From contig JAGLSF010000118.1 in the NCBI GenBank assembly GCA_023136305.1, positions 1-6,356 on the forward strand: a stretch of 6,356 nucleotides of DNA, in the 5' to 3' direction. Below are positions 6,060-6,356 of this stretch, piece after piece. The DNA comes from Spirochaetota bacterium (lineage in GTDB: Bacteria > Spirochaetota > B62-G9 > DRHN01). Made by a program: the position numbers and the translations under genes. How positions within the stretch are numbered: the first letter of the stretch is position 1; each line of letters begins with the position of its first letter. The notes below the pieces were generated by a model, which worked only from the letters and a program-made list of their open reading frames with translations, had not been told where the DNA came from and searched no databases.

Positions 6060-6356
6060 ATGCTGAAAAGTAGGCTCTGTTCAGCGGATGAGGCTGTTCT
6101 CCTGATTGACGACGGGCAGACTGTGGCAACCGGAGGGTTTGTGGGTGCTGCCGTGCCCGAGGCCCTTACCACGGCCCTTGAGCGGCGCTTTCTGGAAACG
6201 GGAGAGCCGAGAGACCTCACCCTGGTCTACGCTGCAGGACAGGGTGACGGGCAGGACCGCGGGGCGAATCACCTGGCCCATGAGGGGCTGCTCAAACGCG
6301 TTGTGGGCGGGCACTGGGCCCTTGCTCCCAGGCTTGGGAAACTGGCCATGGAGGAC
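6060..6356 (+). CDS. Acyl-CoA:acetate/3-ketoacid CoA-transferase (YdiF/propionate CoA-transferase family), 5' part
   Basis: Only the first 99 codons are in the window, and the frame is open at its end. The N-terminus has the CoA-transferase family pattern: a CSADEAVLLIDDGQTVATGGF stretch (residues 7-27), the PRDLTLVYAAGQGD segment, and the characteristic DRGANHLAHEGLLKRVVGGHW block, followed by APRLGKLAMED. This matches E. coli YdiF and Clostridium-type Pct proteins as I recall them. Those enzymes are about 520 aa, with alpha-like and beta-like halves fused and a catalytic glutamate in the C-terminal half, which is beyond this window. They move CoA between acetate, propionate, lactate or short 3-oxo acids. 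The ATG at 6060 is 2 bases after the SDR stop, which indicates coupled translation. Which acid it serves cannot be read here. Confidence 0.82.
   Translation, partial: MLKSRLCSADEAVLLIDDGQTVATGGFVGAAVPEALTTALERRFLETGEPRDLTLVYAAGQGDGQDRGANHLAHEGLLKRVVGGHWALAPRLGKLAMED

Overview
The window is a compact, single-strand (+) stretch of bacterial DNA with moderately high GC by eye, strong purine-rich ribosome binding sites and short gaps. Seven protein genes are recognised to family level, and one further 40-residue small ORF has no recognised relatives. No rRNA, tRNA, CRISPR array or complete insertion sequence is visible. The gene mix (polyol-phosphate dehydrogenase, DhaK-type kinase, ketose epimerase, URO-D-like methyltransferase, HD protein, SDR, YdiF/Pct CoA-transferase) suits an anaerobic or fermentative bacterium. 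A short repeat inside the first gene resembles repeats I associate with deltaproteobacterial (Desulfobacterota) genomes. That taxonomic guess is weak.

Layout. Positions 47-1258 hold a mannitol-1-phosphate 5-dehydrogenase-like gene that carries an in-frame, repeat-like insertion at about 443-496. A 142-base gap with a T-tract and a palindrome (1339-1360) precedes a DhaK-type kinase (1401-2417) and a D-tagatose/D-psicose 3-epimerase-like gene (2454-3314). A 185-base gap with a strong hairpin (3363-3414) leads into a URO-D-like methyltransferase gene (3500-4549). Next come the 40-codon small ORF (4577-4699) and an HD-domain protein (4709-5197), tightly packed. After a 107-base gap with two copies of an 11-bp palindrome come a FabG-like SDR (5305-6057) and, 2 bases later, the 5' part of an acyl-CoA:acetate/3-ketoacid CoA-transferase (6060 to the window end).

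How the genes may work together (inference). The first three enzymes read as a polyol/ketose module: NAD-linked oxidation of a polyol phosphate, phosphorylation of a short ketose or ketone, and C3 epimerisation of a ketose. The DhaK has its substrate-binding His and its other active-site residues, but no DhaL (ADP/ATP-binding) partner is present in the window. The last two genes look like a separate acyl-chain or hydroxyacid module. The methyltransferase-like and HD proteins between them have no assignable substrate. The promoters and operators proposed are weak sequence-level guesses.
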